Assembly (NCBI RefSeq): GCF_947493565.1
Contig: NZ_CANLRG010000004.1
Location: forward strand, 1-64,000
Direction of reading: 5' to 3'
DNA: 64,000 nucleotides
Source: an uncultured Lutibacter sp.
Lineage (GTDB): Bacteria > Bacteroidota > Bacteroidia > Flavobacteriales > Flavobacteriaceae
The notes below the pieces were generated by a model, which was given only the letters and a program-made list of their open reading frames with translations, ran no database searches and was not told where the DNA came from. A program made the translations under genes and the position numbers. Below, piece by piece: positions 25,237-33,634 of the stretch (position 1 is its first letter; each line of letters starts with the position of its first letter).

Positions 25237-26106
25237 ATGAAAACAAAAATTAAAATCATAGGCATAATTCTTATCCTTGTCCTAAGTTTAGGATTACTTT
25301 ACCTTTTTACATATGTGCCGAAACTATCCGGCAGACATGGAGTGGTAGAAGCAAAATTGTATTTAGGTAAAGCTAACAAACAGCCCTTGTTTGTGGGTTT
25401 TGGAGGTGGAGGTAACGATTGGTCAAGAAGCTATTTAAAGAGTAAACGCGATAGTTTAAATCAAAAAGGCTATGCCGTTTTGGCCATTGGCTATTTTAAG
25501 ACAAATGGAACTCCAAAATATTTGGACAGAATTTCACTTGACGCAATAAGAGATACCATTTTATCAATTGCAAAACATTCGAAAATTGATGAGACAAAAA
25601 TAATTTTGTTCGGTGGCTCCCGTGGAGGCGAGTTGGTTTTAAATTTAGCTAGTAGATATAACGAATTTAAAGGTGTAATAGCAGCATCTACTTCTCATGT
25701 TAGTTTTCCAGCCTTAACATTATATGCAAACACATCTTCTTGGACATATAAAAGCAAAGAAATTCCATATGTGCCTGCTCCATTGAAAACAATTTCACCA
25801 GCAATTAAAGGCGATTTATATACTGCTTATAGTATGATGCTAGAAGATAAACAAGCAGTAAAAAGAGCGGAAATAGCAGTCGAAAATATTAATGGACCTA
25901 TTTTGATTATATCAGGAAAGGATGATGACCAATGGCCAGCTACAGAAATGTCACAAAAAATAATAGAAAGATTAAATGCTAATAATTTCAAACACTATAA
26001 AAAACACGTTATATTAAATGGAGGACATATTGAACCATTAAAACAATTTAATTTAGTGTACAAATTTTTAGATAAACATATGAAAGTAGACAACGTAAGT
26101 CATTAA
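25237..26106 (+). CDS. Alpha/beta hydrolase (acyl-CoA thioester hydrolase-like)
   Basis: 289 residues with an N-terminal membrane anchor (about 7-27). The nucleophile elbow GGSRGGEL, the acid in ISGKDDDQWPA and the histidine in LNGGHIEPL form the catalytic triad. It resembles the C-terminal domain of bile-acid-CoA thioesterases and dienelactone hydrolases. It is the last gene of the Crp/Fnr-led run. Confidence 0.85.
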   Translation: MKTKIKIIGIILILVLSLGLLYLFTYVPKLSGRHGVVEAKLYLGKANKQPLFVGFGGGGNDWSRSYLKSKRDSLNQKGYAVLAIGYFKTNGTPKYLDRISLDAIRDTILSIAKHSKIDETKIILFGGSRGGELVLNLASRYNEFKGVIAASTSHVSFPALTLYANTSSWTYKSKEIPYVPAPLKTISPAIKGDLYTAYSMMLEDKQAVKRAEIAVENINGPILIISGKDDDQWPATEMSQKIIERLNANNFKHYKKHVILNGGHIEPLKQFNLVYKFLDKHMKVDNVSH

Positions 26107-26192
26107 TCATTGTACTTTCCTTAAATAGGTTGATTAAAATTCAATAATTTAAATAGCACTTCAATAAAATAAATGATATTATTAAAAGTTAA
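26107..26192. repeat. Imperfect direct repeat, left copy
   Basis: TGTACTTTCCTTAAATAGGTTGATTAAAAT (from about 26110) resembles TGTACTTTCTTGAAATAGATTGACTAAAAAT from about 26548. The two copies flank the ExbD fragment and repeat D, suggesting that these came in between two copies of one element. Confidence 0.4.
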
Positions 26193-26392
26193 ATTATTAT
26201 CGATGCTAATCGAGGTGTAAACTATGGAGATTATGTAAAATTCATCAATTCATTTGAATTTGTATTCAGTAAATTGAGAAATGAATTATCAGAGCAAAAG
26301 TTCAAAAAACAATTTGAGAATTTAACAGAAAGTGAAAAAAAATAATAGAAAAAGAATATTCATTTGAGATTAAAGAGAATACTCCTGAATAA
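26193..26392 (+). pseudogene. C-terminal fragment of an ExbD-type biopolymer transport protein
   Basis: The frame reads IIDANRGVNYGDYVKF, then FSKLRNELSEQKFKKQFENL, then stops after SEKK. A one-base shift continues IIEKEYSFEIKENTPE to a stop at 26392. The NELxxEKFxKKxxxL pattern followed by an acidic tail is typical of Bacteroidota ExbD C-termini. A stop codon lies directly upstream and no N-terminal domain is present. The break is in a run of eight A, where nine would restore the frame. Confidence 0.6.
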
Positions 26393-26405
26393 AAAATACA
26401 TTACC

Positions 26406-26479
26406 CAACACCTTATATAATTTATGCTTACATTTGAACTAATATAAACGACTAACATTCAACAAGCGATTAGCTACGT
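26406..26479 (+). repeat. Cassette-type repeat D, copy 2
   Basis: It starts 14 bp after the ExbD fragment's stop in the same orientation. CAACACCTTATATAATTTA then TGCTTACATTT, and the ending GCTACGT, match copy 1 at 16324-16399 in inverted orientation. CTAAT and ATTAG inside can pair. Confidence 0.6.
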
Positions 26480-26700
26480 CCGAAAAATCTCCGATTTTCC
26501 AGTTACACAATCATATAAAATCCGTTCTCTAAAAAAATCTCAACTGTACTTTCTTGAAATAGATTGACTAAAAATTAGACAACTTAAACTATTTCCTTTA
26601 AAGGGTTCAACCTGGTATTCCAATTAGTTCTATAAACAAATAAGACCGTTAGTAATAATTTAAAAAAATTAAAATAAAATATTTTAGTATTTTTAAATGC
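26480..26700. repeat. Gap with second copy of the IS110 end
   Basis: No gene is seen. 26596-26670 repeats the blocks TAAACTATTTC, AACCTGGTATTCCAATTAG and ATAAGACC found upstream of the IS110 fragment at 19950-20135, in the same orientation but without the ~95-bp hairpin part. TTTCTTGAAATAGATTG at about 26555 resembles the recombinase's first codons. AraC regulator transcription must start in the last bases of this gap. Confidence 0.5.
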
Positions 26701-27690
26701 ATGAAATACTTTTCTATAAATCTATATATAAAAATGCTAAATTGTGCTATAGAGGAAGGCATGTCGATAGAAGATTTTATGGATTTATCAAAACCAATTA
26801 ACGCTGTAGATCATTTGCAAGTAGTTTCAGCAGAAGAATTCTTATCCTTACATGAATTACTTGCTGATAAGCTTGGACGCGGTTTTGCGGTAAGAGTAGG
26901 CCAAAAAATGATAATCGAAGATTATGGCGTTTTAGGACTTTCTTGGCGAACTTGTTCTAGATTAGGTGAAATTTTCGAACGTAGCGAACGCTACTTTAAA
27001 CTATTGTCTAATACATTTTTATGGCAAATCCAAAAAGTAGGAAATGTTTCTCATATTATCCTCAATAGGGAAGCTCATAGAAGAGGCATGGAATTATCAA
27101 CTGAGGCTAGTTTATCTGCAACAGTGGTGGTTTTACAAGCCATGTCTGAAAAAGAGATTTCCCCTATTCAGGTAAGCTTCAAACATAAAAAACCAAAAGA
27201 TCTTACTAGTCATAAAAAAGCTTTTAATTGTTCTATCTTATTTGAGCAATCACAGTACTCCATAAGCTATAAAACAGAAGATCTAAGGCTACGAACAGCT
27301 AAAGCAGATGCTAGTATCCATAGCTATTTACTTCAACAAGTTGATGAGAAAACTAAAGGTATAAAAATTCCTGGTAATAAGTTTGTTCATGATGTAGAAA
27401 CACTAATAAAAGATGCCCTTCCAACTGGTATTCCAAGTATACATTACATTAGTGACCTTACAGCAATGAGTAATCGAACACTTACTCGAAGACTTTCTGA
27501 AGCTGGAGTTAGCTATCGTGATTTAGTTAAAAAAACTCAAGAAAAAATAGCAAAAGAAATGCTACACAAAAATACTGAGAGTATAGGCGAAATTGCATTC
27601 TTAACAGGTTTTTCTGAGCAAAGTGCTTTTAATCGTGCCTTTAAAAAATGGACTGAACTTACCCCTTCAGAATTCAGAAAAAAAATCTAA
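26701..27690 (+). CDS. AraC family transcriptional regulator
   Basis: 329 residues. The N-terminal ~190 residues fit the arabinose-binding-like effector domain of the OruR/AraC-type regulators (GVLGLSWRTCSRLGE region). The C-terminal ~100 hold two HTH motifs (SDLTAMSNRTLTRRLSEAG and IGEIAFLTGFSEQSAFNRAFKKW, ending TPSEFR). It is followed by a four- to five-gene run on the same strand with paired sites in between, so it is probably the local activator. Confidence 0.92.
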   Translation: MKYFSINLYIKMLNCAIEEGMSIEDFMDLSKPINAVDHLQVVSAEEFLSLHELLADKLGRGFAVRVGQKMIIEDYGVLGLSWRTCSRLGEIFERSERYFKLLSNTFLWQIQKVGNVSHIILNREAHRRGMELSTEASLSATVVVLQAMSEKEISPIQVSFKHKKPKDLTSHKKAFNCSILFEQSQYSISYKTEDLRLRTAKADASIHSYLLQQVDEKTKGIKIPGNKFVHDVETLIKDALPTGIPSIHYISDLTAMSNRTLTRRLSEAGVSYRDLVKKTQEKIAKEMLHKNTESIGEIAFLTGFSEQSAFNRAFKKWTELTPSEFRKKI

Positions 27691-27709
27691 AATTACTTTT
27701 GGCGTAAAA

Positions 27710-27739
27710 TGTCAAAAGTTTGTCTTTAAGAGTCAAAAA
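27710..27739 (+). promoter_or_regulatory. Probable AraC-type operator
   Basis: TGTCAAAAG at 27710-27718 and AGTCAAAAA at 27731-27739 are direct repeats exactly 21 bp apart, the usual two-turn spacing of AraC half-sites. A TTGGCGTAAAA element lies just before. They sit 170-200 bp upstream of the DUF5367 gene, with a CACCTTTG box about 35 bp downstream of the second repeat. Confidence 0.5.
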
Positions 27740-27905
27740 ATTCTTTTGATCACTTCGCACCTTTGTGTTATCAATTTAACCACTCAAGTAAAGATAACCA
27801 AATCACTTACTTTATTTTTTTAGGTATGATAATCATTAAATAGAAATGTTACCAAAACCTTAATTCAAACAGAATCAAATTACAAAACTTATAAAACAAA
27901 AAATC

Positions 27906-28307
27906 ATGAAATATTTAAGAGCTATTAGTATTGGCATTATTATCTGGATTCTAGGAGTAAGTGTATTTACACTCTCATCAAATATCTTCATTTTAGAAAA
28001 TGCAGAACAACAAGCAAATATGCTGCTTTTTATCTCAGTAATACCATTAGTATGGTTTGGAGCAAAACAATATTACAAAAAAGAAACAAACACTCATGGA
28101 TATTGGGTAGGACAAACTTTCTTTTTAACCGCAACAGTTTTAGATGCTTTAATTACTGTTCCTGTTTTTATTATCCCAAATGGGGGTTCCTATCATCAAT
28201 TTTTCACAGATGTAGGCTTTTGGTTTATAGGCTTAGAATTTCTAGCCATAACAGTACTGTATTGGTATATCAAAGCAGGAATTAATAAACAAAATCAAAC
28301 TATATAA
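27906..28307 (+). CDS. Membrane protein, DUF5367-like
   Basis: 133 residues with four hydrophobic helices (near 5-24, 40-53, 70-92 and 103-124). The pattern and size resemble the DUF5367 family, and such genes often sit beside AraC regulators in Bacteroidota. The function is unknown. It ends 12 nt before the NmrA-like gene. Confidence 0.72.
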   Translation: MKYLRAISIGIIIWILGVSVFTLSSNIFILENAEQQANMLLFISVIPLVWFGAKQYYKKETNTHGYWVGQTFFLTATVLDALITVPVFIIPNGGSYHQFFTDVGFWFIGLEFLAITVLYWYIKAGINKQNQTI

Positions 28308-28319
28308 AACGTAAATATT

Positions 28320-29141
28320 ATGAAACAAAACATTTTAGTTATAGGAGGAAATGGAAAAACTGGTAGCCGAGTTGCAGAAAATTTAAAACAATCTGGGCAC
28401 AACGTACGCGTTGTGGGTAGAAAAACAAATCCAAATTTTAATTGGGAAGATATAGACACCTATAGCTCAGCTTTGAAAAATATGGATAGAGCCTACATCG
28501 TATATTATCCAGATTTGGCTATGCCAGGTTCAAGAGATGCCATAACAATACTCACAGAAAAAGCTTTAGAGGCAGGATTAGAAAAAGTGGTATTACTCTC
28601 TGGTAAAGGAGAAACAGAAGCAGAAGCTTGTGAGGATATCGTCGCCAATTCCGGCCTCAATTACACTTTGGTAAGAGCATCCTGGTTTAATCAAAATTTT
28701 AGTGAAGGTGCCTTTTTAGAATTCGTCCTAAATGGTGTTGTTGCACTACCCAGATCAGAGGTTAAAATTCCGTTTGTTGATACTGATGATATCGCTGACG
28801 TCGTTTCCAAAGTGATTGTCGATGATGCATATAATGGACAAACCATAACGGTTACAGGACCACAAAAAAGAACCTTTAAGGAGGTAGTAAGCATTATGTC
28901 TGAAGCCATTGATAAACACATTCAATTTGTGCCTATTTCTATTGATGAGTTTAAAGAAGGTATGCGAAAAGCTGGCTTGCCGAACTCTTATATTTGGCTC
29001 TTTGGTTATTTATTTAAAGAAGTATTAGGCAATCCAGACAACCAAGAAGTTTCCAATGATGTTGCCGAAGTATTGGGTAGGCCTGCAAAAGACTTTGAAA
29101 CCTTTGCTAAGGAAACTGCGGCAACTGGAATTTGGAGTTAG
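28320..29141 (+). CDS. NmrA family NAD(P)-binding protein
   Basis: An atypical short-chain dehydrogenase/reductase of 273 residues. The dinucleotide motif GGNGKTGSRVAENL is at 8-21, with VVGRK following as expected. Proteins of this type act as NADP-dependent reductases (QOR2-like) or redox sensors. The catalytic tyrosine of classic reductases is not obvious. It belongs to the AraC-led cluster. Confidence 0.88.
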   Translation: MKQNILVIGGNGKTGSRVAENLKQSGHNVRVVGRKTNPNFNWEDIDTYSSALKNMDRAYIVYYPDLAMPGSRDAITILTEKALEAGLEKVVLLSGKGETEAEACEDIVANSGLNYTLVRASWFNQNFSEGAFLEFVLNGVVALPRSEVKIPFVDTDDIADVVSKVIVDDAYNGQTITVTGPQKRTFKEVVSIMSEAIDKHIQFVPISIDEFKEGMRKAGLPNSYIWLFGYLFKEVLGNPDNQEVSNDVAEVLGRPAKDFETFAKETAATGIWS

Positions 29142-29158
29142 ATTTAAAAATAATTGAA

Positions 29159-30850
29159 ATGAGAAAAACTTTTAAAATAATAACAACTGCCCTACTTGTT
29201 TTATGTAGTGCAATTGTATCTGCTCAAAACAATAATGAGCAAATCAACATCCATCACATAACAACTAAAATCGATAGTCTTTTAAGTAATTATAATGAGA
29301 ATGAACCAGGCGCTGCCATTGGGCTTGTAAAAAACAATCAATTGATATATGAAAAGTACTTTGGATTGGCCAATCTTGATTATGAAATACCGATTCACAA
29401 AGAGACTTCTTTTCATGTGGCTTCAGTTTCTAAACAGTTTACCGCATTTGCCATTCTCTTACTGGAAGATGAAGGAAAACTTTCTTTAGAAGATGATATT
29501 AGAATCTACCTTCCTGAGATGCATAAATTTGAACCTAAAATAACCATTAGTCATTTACTAAATCACACAAGTGGATTAAAAGATAAGTATAACCTATTAC
29601 GCCTCTCAGGTTGGACATTAGATGATGTGATTACCAATGAACAAGTATTGAATATTATTTTTAATCAAAAGACCTTAAATTTCAAACCCAACGAAAAACA
29701 TATGTATAGCAATGCAAACTATGCATTGTTAGCAGAAATTGTAGCTAGAGTATCGAAGATGTCTTTTGTAGAATTTACTCATAAGCGCATTTTTGAACCC
29801 CTACAGATGTATGATTCTAAATTTGTAGATAAAGAAGGACAGGTTATTAAAAATAAAAGTCTTTCCTATTTCAAAGTTGATTCAATTTACGTAGAAGATC
29901 TATTTAATAACTTCAGTGTTGGTGCTACCAATCTCAATACAACAATTACAGATTTGAGTAAATGGGCAATTAATTATGACACAAAAAAAGTGGGTAACGA
30001 AGTTATCTTTAATAAAATTCAAACCTTACAGTATTTGAATAATGGAGAAACCTATGGCTATGCAAATGGTTTGTTTATTAATACGTATAAAGGGTTTAAA
30101 CGTATAGAACATAGTGGTCAAGACGCAAGTTATCAGGCCTATTTGGCAACTTTTCCAGAATTAAATTTTAGTCTAGTTTTTGCAAACACAAATGGTGAAA
30201 TCAATGGTGCTAGAATGGTGTATGACATCATGGATATTTGTTTAGAACAATATACTACCCATAAAACGGACAAAAAGCCAACAGTTAAAAAGTTGCCACA
30301 TCAAAAACCAATATCAAAAACACCTGCGGAGTTAATGCGTTATGAGGGTCATTATTGGGATGAAGGCGACCAATATTCTAGAAAAATAAAAGTAGAAAAT
30401 GACACCTTACGTTTCATTACAAAAAATGGCAATACCGCTTTAGTACCCGTTGGCGAACATACTTTTGAAATGAATATTGATAGCTATGTTGGTATCTCTT
30501 TTACAAATAACCAGATGATAATTACACTGGATGATGGCTCTCAGATTTATTCGGAAAAATATCGTCCTGCACATTACAATGCAACTACACTTCAAGAATT
30601 CATAGGAAGGTATTACAGTTCTGAATTAAATGCGTATTACTCATTTTATGTTAAAGAAGATCTGTTAGTGGCAAAACACACAAGACTGGGTGATTTTAAA
30701 TTAAAAGCTATTAAAAAGGACTATTTCCTCGGTAATAAAGGTTCGTTTCTGAAAGTGGTTTTCGTAAGAAACTCGGTTAATGATGTTATAGGGTTTGAGG
30801 TATCTAGCAGTAGAGCGAAAAATGTTTTGTTCTTAAAAATTAAACAATAA
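29159..30850 (+). CDS. Serine hydrolase of the class C beta-lactamase fold
   Basis: An exported penicillin-binding-protein-like hydrolase, about 563 residues. ATG 29159 gives a signal peptide (MRKTFKIITTALLVLCSAIVSAQ); an upstream TTG would spoil it. The catalytic SxxK is SVSK in HVASVSKQF, and YSN in MYSNANYALL is the second motif. The C-terminal ~180 residues form a DUF3471-like beta domain. Esterase or D-aminopeptidase activity is more likely than drug resistance. Confidence 0.88.
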   Translation: MRKTFKIITTALLVLCSAIVSAQNNNEQINIHHITTKIDSLLSNYNENEPGAAIGLVKNNQLIYEKYFGLANLDYEIPIHKETSFHVASVSKQFTAFAILLLEDEGKLSLEDDIRIYLPEMHKFEPKITISHLLNHTSGLKDKYNLLRLSGWTLDDVITNEQVLNIIFNQKTLNFKPNEKHMYSNANYALLAEIVARVSKMSFVEFTHKRIFEPLQMYDSKFVDKEGQVIKNKSLSYFKVDSIYVEDLFNNFSVGATNLNTTITDLSKWAINYDTKKVGNEVIFNKIQTLQYLNNGETYGYANGLFINTYKGFKRIEHSGQDASYQAYLATFPELNFSLVFANTNGEINGARMVYDIMDICLEQYTTHKTDKKPTVKKLPHQKPISKTPAELMRYEGHYWDEGDQYSRKIKVENDTLRFITKNGNTALVPVGEHTFEMNIDSYVGISFTNNQMIITLDDGSQIYSEKYRPAHYNATTLQEFIGRYYSSELNAYYSFYVKEDLLVAKHTRLGDFKLKAIKKDYFLGNKGSFLKVVFVRNSVNDVIGFEVSSSRAKNVLFLKIKQ

Positions 30851-30854
30851 AAAA

Positions 30855-31784
30855 ATGAAAAGAGTTAACATTACATTACAATTATTAGTCTTCCTTTTCT
30901 TTTCTTGTATCAAAGAAACTCAATCAAATTTAATTCTGCTAGATTCTAACATTCCAACAGATGCTCCATTAGTTTTTGGGGAAGGGATTATTTCGACTGA
31001 TAACTATGAGTTTGCCATTACGTTTACGCCAGAAATGGATGAAATATATTTTACACGAAGAAAAAATGGGGAGGACAATAAAATTTATACCATGAAGTTA
31101 ATTGATGGTAAGTGGTCCAACCCAGAAACAGCATTTTTTACAGCTACTGAAGGGTGGGATTTCGAGCCTCATATTAACCCTAATGGAGATAAGCTATATT
31201 TTGGTAGTACAAGACCACTATACGATTCAATTAAATCATCTGGATTATACCAATGGTATAGTAAGAGAGAAGCAAATGGCTGGAGTACACCAGTACCGTT
31301 AGAGAAACCATTTTTAGATAAATCAATAATAATGTACTTAACGTCTACAGAAAATGGTAATTTATACTTCACTACAGGAGAAAAAGGAGACAAACCAGAA
31401 GATTGGGTTATTTATAACTCGGTTAAGGAAAACGGTCAATATAAAAGCTTTAAAAGAATGGGAAAAGAAATTAATACTTCTGGAAAATGGATAGCTCATT
31501 CATACATTGCTCAAAATGAAAGCTATATGATTTATGATTTCAAGAGCGATTTAGGATTTGGTGGAAGTGATTTATACATCAGCTTTAATAAAAATGGTAT
31601 TTGGTCAAAGCCTTATAACTTAGGACCAAAAATAAACACTAATCAAACTGAAATGACTGCAAGTGTCTCACCAGATGGCAACTATTTATTTTTCCATAGA
31701 GGAGGCGAAAATAAAGGTGATATTTATTGGGTAGCCTTTAAACCCATAAAAGAAAATATATTGAAGAATATTAATAATAAATAA
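30855..31784 (+). CDS. Lipoprotein with TolB/PD40-like beta-propeller repeats
   Basis: 309 residues, starting with a lipoprotein signal (LVFLFFSC, Cys near 16). The repeated PEMDEIYFTR, NPNGDKLYFGS and SPDGNYLFFHRGG segments are blades of the PD40/WD40-like propeller seen in TolB and Pal-associated proteins. It starts 4 nt after the serine hydrolase and is probably cotranscribed. The binding partner is unknown. Confidence 0.85.
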   Translation: MKRVNITLQLLVFLFFSCIKETQSNLILLDSNIPTDAPLVFGEGIISTDNYEFAITFTPEMDEIYFTRRKNGEDNKIYTMKLIDGKWSNPETAFFTATEGWDFEPHINPNGDKLYFGSTRPLYDSIKSSGLYQWYSKREANGWSTPVPLEKPFLDKSIIMYLTSTENGNLYFTTGEKGDKPEDWVIYNSVKENGQYKSFKRMGKEINTSGKWIAHSYIAQNESYMIYDFKSDLGFGGSDLYISFNKNGIWSKPYNLGPKINTNQTEMTASVSPDGNYLFFHRGGENKGDIYWVAFKPIKENILKNINNK

Positions 31785-31799
31785 CAATATTATGAAATA

Positions 31800-31979
31800 A
31801 AGCATCTATTCAGTTTAAGTAACTTGCTTACTAGCCTTGATGTAAGCTATAATCAAGAATTAATTGATTTGAAAGTGGACAGAAATCCAAATTTAACATG
31901 CTTCAAAATCCGAAATGGTTAGAAAATTCCAAAAGTTTCACTATCTTATTCTCAAGAATTGAGTGACACTTGTAATTAA
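31800..31979 (+). pseudogene. Remnant of a leucine-rich-repeat surface protein
   Basis: An open stretch reads LSNLLTSLDVSYNQELIDLK, then VDRNPNLTCFKIRNG, an in-frame TAG (31920), then SLSYSQELSDTC to a stop at 31979. The LxxLDVSxNxxLxxLxVDxNPNLTC pattern closes LRR arrays of secreted Bacteroidota proteins. No start codon or signal peptide is present, so it is a decayed 3' end. Confidence 0.55.
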
Positions 31980-32335
31980 ACATATTGCCAATAACAGCCT
32001 TAGTTCATTACTGTAAATTCCTAATCGGAATTCATTTTCGATTTGTTCTCTTTAAGCTATGGTGAAAAAATCCTATCGAGTTCACTAATACTTATAAGAA
32101 TTAGCAATAAAACCGCTTAAATTTAAAATTTAAGTGGTTTTTAAGTTTAAATAACATTTTTCTGTTTTTAAAATTTATCTATAATTTTAAATATCTTTTC
32201 GGCATAGTAATTGTTAACATTTACAAAGTTATTATTTTTAAAAATCATAAATAATATTAACTTTAAACTAACTTTATTTAAATATCCAAATTGTAATTTT
32301 AACTTATTATAATCAATAACTCTAAAAAAAATATT
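31980..32335. other. Non-coding right edge of the accessory region
   Basis: AT-rich, with no ORF of note. It contains a small inverted repeat (AATTCC-TAATC-GGAATT near 32016-32031) and the terminator at 32109. The last 60 bp must carry the SIMPL gene's promoter, but no clear consensus was found. Confidence 0.4.
32109..32142. terminator. Terminator-like hairpin at the island's right edge
   Basis: AAAACCGCTTAAATTT pairs with AAATTTAAGTGGTTTT (one G-T) and is flanked by A and T runs. It would stop transcripts from the AraC-led cluster. Confidence 0.65.
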
Positions 32336-33046
32336 ATGAAAAACTTAGACTGGATAAAAACTTTATTACTTGGAGCATCAATAGTAATTGCAGGACTCTT
32401 TATTGGAAACATGCACAAGACTGGAAAAAAATACGATCGCTATGTACAAGTAAAAGGTTTATCTGAACGTGAAGTTTCAGCTGATCTAGCTGTTTGGCCA
32501 ATGCACATTATGTTGACAGGAAATGACTTGAAATTATTAAAAACTGAGATTGAAAAACAAAATGAAGAAGTGTATAATTTCTTTATAAAACAAGGTTTTG
32601 ATGAAAGTGAACTTTCCAAAGGAATTGCAAATATAAATGATGCAAAGGCTAATATCTACAATTCTAGCTATCAAAAAAACGAATATAGATATTTAGCTAA
32701 ATCGGAATTTACAGTTAGAACAAAAGATATAAAAAAACTTCAAAAAGCATTAATAGAATCACTTGAACTTATTTCAAAAGATATTTTATTAGGATCAAAA
32801 AATAGCTGGAGACCTATTGAATATATTTTTACAGGGTTAAATGAATTAAAACCTTCTATGATTGAAGAGGCTACTAAAAATGCTCGAGAAGTTGCAGAAA
32901 AATTTGCACGTGATTCTAATTCTGAAGTGGGTGAAATCAGAGTCGCTAGACAAGGATTATTTTCTATCAATGATAGAGACCAAAACACTCCAGAAATAAA
33001 AATTGTAAGAGTTGTTTCAACTATAGATTTTCAACTTAAAGAATAA
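32336..33046 (+). CDS. SIMPL domain-containing protein
   Basis: 236 residues with an N-terminal membrane anchor (about 9-25) and a periplasmic SIMPL/DUF541 domain. The start of that domain (VQVKGLSEREVSADLAVWP) and the late AREVAEKFARDSNSEVGEI helix are characteristic. Relatives include BP26 and YggE, linked to oxidative stress and channel-like assemblies; the role here is not known. Confidence 0.88.
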   Translation: MKNLDWIKTLLLGASIVIAGLFIGNMHKTGKKYDRYVQVKGLSEREVSADLAVWPMHIMLTGNDLKLLKTEIEKQNEEVYNFFIKQGFDESELSKGIANINDAKANIYNSSYQKNEYRYLAKSEFTVRTKDIKKLQKALIESLELISKDILLGSKNSWRPIEYIFTGLNELKPSMIEEATKNAREVAEKFARDSNSEVGEIRVARQGLFSINDRDQNTPEIKIVRVVSTIDFQLKE

Positions 33047-33063
33047 ACTAAAACTTCAAATAA

Positions 33064-33624
33064 ATGGGGTTAATTTGCCTCAAAAGTTGTATTCAGCAAT
33101 TTGAATATTACAAAGCTGTTGGAGAAAAAACTTTTGAGCAACTTGAAGAATCTGATTTGTTTTGGCAGTATAATACAGAAAGTAATTCCATCGCAATTAT
33201 TGTCAACCACCTGTCTGGAAATATGAAATCTCGTTGGACAGATTTTCTACATTCTGATGGTGAAAAAGAATGGAGAAATAGAGGCCGAGAATTTGAAGCT
33301 GTTATAAAAACTAAAAAAGAGCTTTTAATAAAATGGGAAGAAGGCTGGAATTGTTTATTTAATGCTTTAAATAAAATAACTCCAAATAACTTCAATACCG
33401 AAATTTATATACGAAATCAATCACATACTATTATTGATGCAGTAAACAGACAATTAGCACATTATGCTTATCATATTGGACAAATTGTTTACATTGGTAA
33501 AATGATTAAATCTGACCATTGGAAAAGTTTAACTATTCCAAAAGGAAAATCATTAAAATTTAATACTCAAAAATTCTCAAAAGGAAAACATAAAGGACAT
33601 TTTTCTGATGATTTAAAAAATTGA
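33064..33624 (+). CDS. DinB-like fold protein, DUF1572 family
   Basis: 186 residues forming a four-helix DinB-like bundle. The histidines in NHLSGN, LAHYAYHIGQIVYIG are placed as metal ligands in this family. DinB-like proteins include thiol transferases and metal-dependent hydrolases. It follows the SIMPL gene by 17 nt and may be cotranscribed. Confidence 0.85.
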   Translation: MGLICLKSCIQQFEYYKAVGEKTFEQLEESDLFWQYNTESNSIAIIVNHLSGNMKSRWTDFLHSDGEKEWRNRGREFEAVIKTKKELLIKWEEGWNCLFNALNKITPNNFNTEIYIRNQSHTIIDAVNRQLAHYAYHIGQIVYIGKMIKSDHWKSLTIPKGKSLKFNTQKFSKGKHKGHFSDDLKN

Positions 33625-33634
33625 TCTTGTTAAA

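Noticed and set aside
29159-30850. Beta-lactam resistance gene controlled by the BlaI/M56 pair
   Set aside because: The class C-fold hydrolase has an SVSK/YSN pattern and long extra domain typical of esterases or peptidases, lies 15 kb away, and shows no BlaI-type operator.
16024-32142. Genomic island integrated by site-specific recombination into tRNA-Arg
   Set aside because: No second copy of the tRNA 3' end and no integrase gene in the window, so tRNA-directed integration is not supported even though the island starts there.
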